In this document: one piece after another, positions 60,980 through 64,000 of the stretch
Numbering within the stretch: position 1 is the stretch's first letter
Layout: each line of letters opens with the position of its first letter
Origin: Pseudomonadota bacterium
GTDB taxonomy: Bacteria; Desulfobacterota; Binatia; Binatales; Binataceae
Assembly (NCBI GenBank): GCA_021325355.1
Contig: JAJPHI010000011.1
Coordinates: 310,001-374,000 of the forward strand
Reading direction: 5' to 3'
DNA: 64,000 nt
Notes under the pieces: generated by a model
Told to the model about the DNA's origin: nothing
Database searches by the model: none
What the model saw: only the letters and a program-made list of their open reading frames with translations
Translations under genes and position numbers: made by a program

Positions 60980-61552
60980 CTAGGCCGGCAGCTTGTCGCT
61001 CAGCACGATTCGCTTTATGTGATCGCCGACCTTAATCTGATCGACCACGCTCATCCCTTCGACCACCGCGCCGAAGATCGTGTACTGGCCATCGAGGAAC
61101 GGCGCCGGCTCAAGACAGATGTAAAACTGGCTGCCGCTCGATTTCCGGTCAGGGTTGATACTGTCACCCTTGCGCGCCATCGCGATGGTGCCGCGCAGAT
61201 GCTTCTCGGCGGGATCGATCTCGGCCGGCAGCTCGTAGCCCGGTCCGCCCATGCCATTGCCCTGCGGGTCGCCCCCCTGCACGACGAAACCCGGTTCCAC
61301 CCGATGGAACGTGAGATTGTTGTAGAAACCGTTGCGGGCGAGTTTCTCGAAGTTCGCCACCGTCTGCGGCGCGACGCTGGGATAAAGCTCGACCACGACG
61401 TTGCCCCGGTCCGTTTCGATAGTCGCGTAGTGTCCGGTATTGCGCACAGGTTGTCCGTCCTTTGCGGGAATCGCCGCAGCGTAGGCGCCGATAGCAACCG
61501 TCAGCAGCATCGCGGCTGCGCCACATGTTATCCTGCTCAACACTCGTTTCAT
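60980..61552 (-). CDS. Exported cyclophilin-type peptidyl-prolyl isomerase
   Basis: A 190-residue cyclophilin with a signal peptide (MKRVLSRITCGAAAMLLTVA, cleavage near AYA-AAIP). The isomerase core has NFEKLARNGFYNNLTFHRV, GGDPQGNGMGGPGY, GTIAMARKGD and SQFYICLEPAPFLDGQYTIFG, all typical of bacterial PpiA/B. It would help protein folding in the periplasm. GAGGG precedes the ATG. The PHP gene follows 10 bases later. Confidence 0.93.
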   Translation of the reverse strand: MKRVLSRITCGAAAMLLTVAIGAYAAAIPAKDGQPVRNTGHYATIETDRGNVVVELYPSVAPQTVANFEKLARNGFYNNLTFHRVEPGFVVQGGDPQGNGMGGPGYELPAEIDPAEKHLRGTIAMARKGDSINPDRKSSGSQFYICLEPAPFLDGQYTIFGAVVEGMSVVDQIKVGDHIKRIVLSDKLPA

Positions 61553-61656
61553 ACCCTCGTCTTTCGCGCGCGGCGCCGGCGCATCGCGAGCTCCGGCGCA
61601 GCACGAAATTGTACCGTCCCGCGCCGATTACTTAAGCCGCTGATTTTGCCGCTGGT

Positions 61657-62523
61657 TTACAGCTCGAGGATCTGTCGCGTCTGCTCGGGCGTCGCCACCT
61701 CATGACCCATCGCCCGGATCATCGCCGCCGCCCGCTCGGCCAGTTGCGGATTACTGAACCGGCCTTCGCGCGCATACTGATAATCCTCGAGGCCGATCCT
61801 CACATGGCCGCCGAGGCTGACGATCAACGGCACCATCGGCAGGTTGTCGCCACCCAGCGTCGCCGCGAACCAGTTGACCCGCACCCCCTTCAGCATGTCC
61901 AGATAGGCCTCGATACTGCGCAGCGAGGGCGGCAGCCCGAAGGGCAGCTCCGGACCGCCGAAGTAAAACTTGAACAGCAGCGGCTCGGTCAGGATGCCCT
62001 GATCAAGAAAAATCAGTGCCGCGCGAATCCCGCTGGGATCGAAGATCTGCATCGTCGGCCGCAGCCCAAGCTCCCGCGACATCGTGAGAAAGTAGCGAAT
62101 CGTCGCGTAAGAATTCTGATAGACCGTCTCTTCGCCCTGGATCTTTTTGGTCGCCGGATCGTAGCCGACCAGGTTCACCGAGGCCATGTCGCCCGCGCCG
62201 AGGTCCGGCTTGGTCGCCGGATCCTTCGACAATTCGACAAAATGACTGAAGCGCTTGGCCGGATCATCGCCGAACGGAAAGGTCGGCCATAACAGCGCCT
62301 GGCACGCCGCCCGCGAGCGCCGATAGACCTCGGCATAGTAGGGAACGTCCTGCACCCACTTGCCGGTTTCCGGATCGCGCACGTGAAAGTGGATGATCGA
62401 TGCGCCCGCCCGACAGGTCGCGATCGCGTCGTTGGCGATCTCTTCGGGCGAATAGCCGATATGCGGATTCAGCTTCTTCGACGCGTTGCCGTTGATCGCT
62501 GCTTCGATAATTACCTGCGCCAT
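61657..62523 (-). CDS. Beta-keto acid cleavage enzyme (BKACE, DUF849)
   Basis: A 288-residue TIM-barrel protein. IIEAAINGN near the N terminus, zinc ligands His45 and His47 in IIHFHVRDP and the MASVNLVG region identify the BKACE family, of which 3-keto-5-aminohexanoate cleavage enzyme (Kce) is the known case. They cleave beta-keto acids with acetyl-CoA. GAGG is six bases before ATG 62523, which I prefer over 62529 and the open frame to 62568. The substrate cannot be told by eye. It is a single gene on the minus strand, 105 bases from the cyclophilin start. Confidence 0.9.
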   Translation of the reverse strand: MAQVIIEAAINGNASKKLNPHIGYSPEEIANDAIATCRAGASIIHFHVRDPETGKWVQDVPYYAEVYRRSRAACQALLWPTFPFGDDPAKRFSHFVELSKDPATKPDLGAGDMASVNLVGYDPATKKIQGEETVYQNSYATIRYFLTMSRELGLRPTMQIFDPSGIRAALIFLDQGILTEPLLFKFYFGGPELPFGLPPSLRSIEAYLDMLKGVRVNWFAATLGGDNLPMVPLIVSLGGHVRIGLEDYQYAREGRFSNPQLAERAAAMIRAMGHEVATPEQTRQILEL

Positions 62524-62819
62524 GGCCATCCTCGCGTTGCGGCGTTGGAGTTCAGCTCCCAACCACAACGCTTTTTGCGCCGCGTTTCAACCCTTCAGCG
62601 GTTTTTCGCGCTGACTCAGGCGCCGCCGCGCCGCCCTCCGGTCCCGCGCGCGCCTAACCTGATCGACGCGGCCTCTACGGCGCGCGCGATTTTCGCGATA
62701 TAAATACCCTGCACGATGACGACGCCCTGCGCCTCCAGCCGGCGTCGATCTTCGTCGCGAAACTATGCGAAACCGCGTCGCGCGCGACCCCCATCGGCTG
62801 ATCGCCTCGAGGATGCCCC

Positions 62820-63602
62820 TTGCCGGCTGACCCGCGCGCCAGCGCCGCCAGAAAAACCCCGGCGCTCATCCGCGACCGCGCCGGCGGACCGCGATGGGCC
62901 GTGGCGGCGGTCGCGCACCTTGCCGCCGCCGATCCAATCATGAAGCGCCTCATCGAGCGTATCGGCCCGCCGCAGATCGCGCGTCGTCGCGAGCGCTTCT
63001 CGGCGCTCGTTCGCGCCATTATCTTTCAGCAGCTCGCCGGCCGCGCCGCCCAGACAATCTTCGACCGCTTCGTCGCCGCGACCGGGGTTCGCGGCCGCTT
63101 TCCCACACCCGCGCAGGTCCTCGCCGCCTCCGACGAAACCCTGCGTGCCGCCGGACTCTCGCGCGGCAAAATGACCTACGTCCGCGACCTCGCCCGCCAT
63201 GTGCGCGATGGCCTGCTCAATTTCCATCGCTTCTCGCGCATGACCGACGACGAGATTATCGCCGACCTCACCCGCGTGCGCGGCATCGGTCGATGGACCG
63301 CCGAGATGTTCCTCATGTTCAATCTGCAGCGTCCCGATGTCCTGCCCGTCGATGACCTCGGGCTGCGCAATGCCGCGACCAAAGAATATGGTCTGCCGCA
63401 GCCCGTGACCGCTAAACTCCTGCGCGAGATGGGCGAGCGATGGCGCCCTTACCGCACCGCCGCTTCCTGGTACCTCTGGCAGACCACACGCACGATCGTG
63501 CCCGACGGCGCGGCGCCGAAGAAGCCGCAGAAAACGCCGTCCGTCAAACTCGCAGCAACATCGAAACCGGCTCGTCGGCCTGCCCGACTTGGAGTTGCCT
63601 GA
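62820..63602 (+). CDS. HhH-GPD DNA-3-methyladenine glycosylase
   Basis: A 260-residue base-excision repair enzyme of the AlkA group. The helix-hairpin-helix LTRVRGIGRWTAEMFLMF (about residues 150-167) and catalytic Asp178/179 in LPVDDLGLRNA are intact. The N-terminal TBP-like domain of E. coli AlkA is missing, as is usual for the short bacterial type. The C terminus is a basic tail. The start is TTG 62820. The stop overlaps the pyrF start as TGATG. Confidence 0.9.
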   Translation: MPADPRASAARKTPALIRDRAGGPRWAVAAVAHLAAADPIMKRLIERIGPPQIARRRERFSALVRAIIFQQLAGRAAQTIFDRFVAATGVRGRFPTPAQVLAASDETLRAAGLSRGKMTYVRDLARHVRDGLLNFHRFSRMTDDEIIADLTRVRGIGRWTAEMFLMFNLQRPDVLPVDDLGLRNAATKEYGLPQPVTAKLLREMGERWRPYRTAASWYLWQTTRTIVPDGAAPKKPQKTPSVKLAATSKPARRPARLGVA

Positions 63603-64000
63603 TGGGATTCGTCGATCGCCTCGTCGCCGCGGTGCGCGCCAAAAACAGTGTGGCGGTGCTCGGCGTCGATCCACAGTTGGATTCACTTCGAGCGCCCGGC
63701 CTTCCCCAAGGCTACACGCTGTCGGAATTCTGCTGCGAAATCATCGAGGCCTGCGCCCCCTTCGTCGTCGCGATCAAACCGCAGCTCGCCTTCTTCGAAG
63801 CGCGCGGACTCGACGGGATGCGCGCCCTGGTTGACGTCCTTGCCGTCGCCCGCACTCACGGGCTCCTCACCATTGCCGACGCCAAACGCGGCGATATCGG
63901 CTCGACCTCGGCCGCCTACGCCGAAGCCTTTTTGGGCAACGGCGACTTCGCCTGCGACGCCGTCACCGTCAATCCCTACCTCGGCAGCGACGCACTCGCC
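63602..64000 (+). CDS. pyrF: Orotidine 5'-phosphate decarboxylase, type 2 (3' end cut)
   Basis: Last enzyme of UMP synthesis. 133 residues remain before the window edge. AVLGVDPQLDSL at the N terminus, VAIKPQLAFFEARG and TIADAKRGDIGSTSAAYA (the catalytic Asp/Lys array) identify the PyrF type 2 family, which is longer (about 270 residues) than E. coli PyrF. Translation is coupled to the glycosylase through TGATG overlap. Confidence 0.93.
   Translation, partial: MGFVDRLVAAVRAKNSVAVLGVDPQLDSLRAPGLPQGYTLSEFCCEIIEACAPFVVAIKPQLAFFEARGLDGMRALVDVLAVARTHGLLTIADAKRGDIGSTSAAYAEAFLGNGDFACDAVTVNPYLGSDALA

Noticed and set aside
1-64000. CRISPR array, prophage, IS element or integron
   Set aside because: No periodic repeats, transposase, integrase or terminal inverted repeats with target duplications were seen.

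Overview
The window reads as a continuous chromosomal stretch of a GC-rich (roughly 60-65 %) Gram-negative bacterium with densely packed genes. I see no phage, transposon, plasmid or CRISPR signature. The gene content combines coenzyme F420 synthesis (cofG, cofH, cofD, cofE), hopanoid side-chain modification (hpnJ, hpnI), acyl-CoA chemistry (CoA transferase, crotonase, 3-hydroxyacyl-CoA dehydrogenase, thiolase-like protein with a DUF35 partner), organoarsenical C-As lyase and many alpha/beta hydrolases. This fits an uncultured Desulfobacterota-like lineage such as Binatota better than a standard proteobacterium, but that placement is an inference from gene content and has not been tested phylogenetically.

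Layout. 1-7.3 kb: a 3'-cut phosphoglycerate mutase, a small membrane protein, two alpha/beta hydrolases, a glycine-rich RRM RNA-binding protein with its own terminator, a family III CoA transferase and a crotonase. 7.3-11.8 kb: minus-strand operon guaB-ddl-rdgB-glycosyltransferase-like gene, with overlapping stops and starts and a possible attenuator before guaB. 12-14.1 kb: a hydrolase-fold protein lacking its nucleophile, a 34-residue lysine-rich protein with the best promoter, RBS and terminator in the window, then ftsB and a coiled-coil/TPR lipoprotein. 14.2-21 kb: minus-strand cofG-cofH-cofD-cofE, a polyprenyl diphosphate synthase and a secreted carboxylesterase. 21-28 kb: arsI, a glutamine amidotransferase, greA, an Lrp-type RAM domain, 3-hydroxyacyl-CoA dehydrogenase and an hsp20-lonB proteostasis pair. 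28-33 kb: hpnJ-hpnI-DMT transporter and pncB. 33-45 kb: DAHP synthase, an RskA-domain protein, an FAD oxidoreductase, a large membrane protein, an epoxide-hydrolase-like enzyme, gluconokinase, an amidase, tRNA-Leu(CAA) and a VOC/thiolase-like/DUF35 set. 45-56 kb: a 1278-residue sedolisin, a DinB-like protein, an SDR, a DUF1329 protein, a universal stress protein, a phosphotransferase without its catalytic Asp and a large unknown. 56-64 kb: thiC with a structured leader lacking TPP-riboswitch hallmarks, peroxiredoxin, a rhodanese-E1 fusion, histidine phosphatase, PHP phosphoesterase, cyclophilin, a BKACE enzyme, an HhH-GPD glycosylase and a 3'-cut pyrF.

Most of it is housekeeping and central metabolism. 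The points most worth a second look are the self-contained lysine-rich small-protein unit, several fold-conserved proteins missing catalytic residues (alpha/beta hydrolase, crotonase, phosphotransferase, thiolase), the guaB and thiC leaders, the hopanoid module with an added transporter, and the giant sedolisin. I did not find a clearly new multi-gene defence or mobile system.
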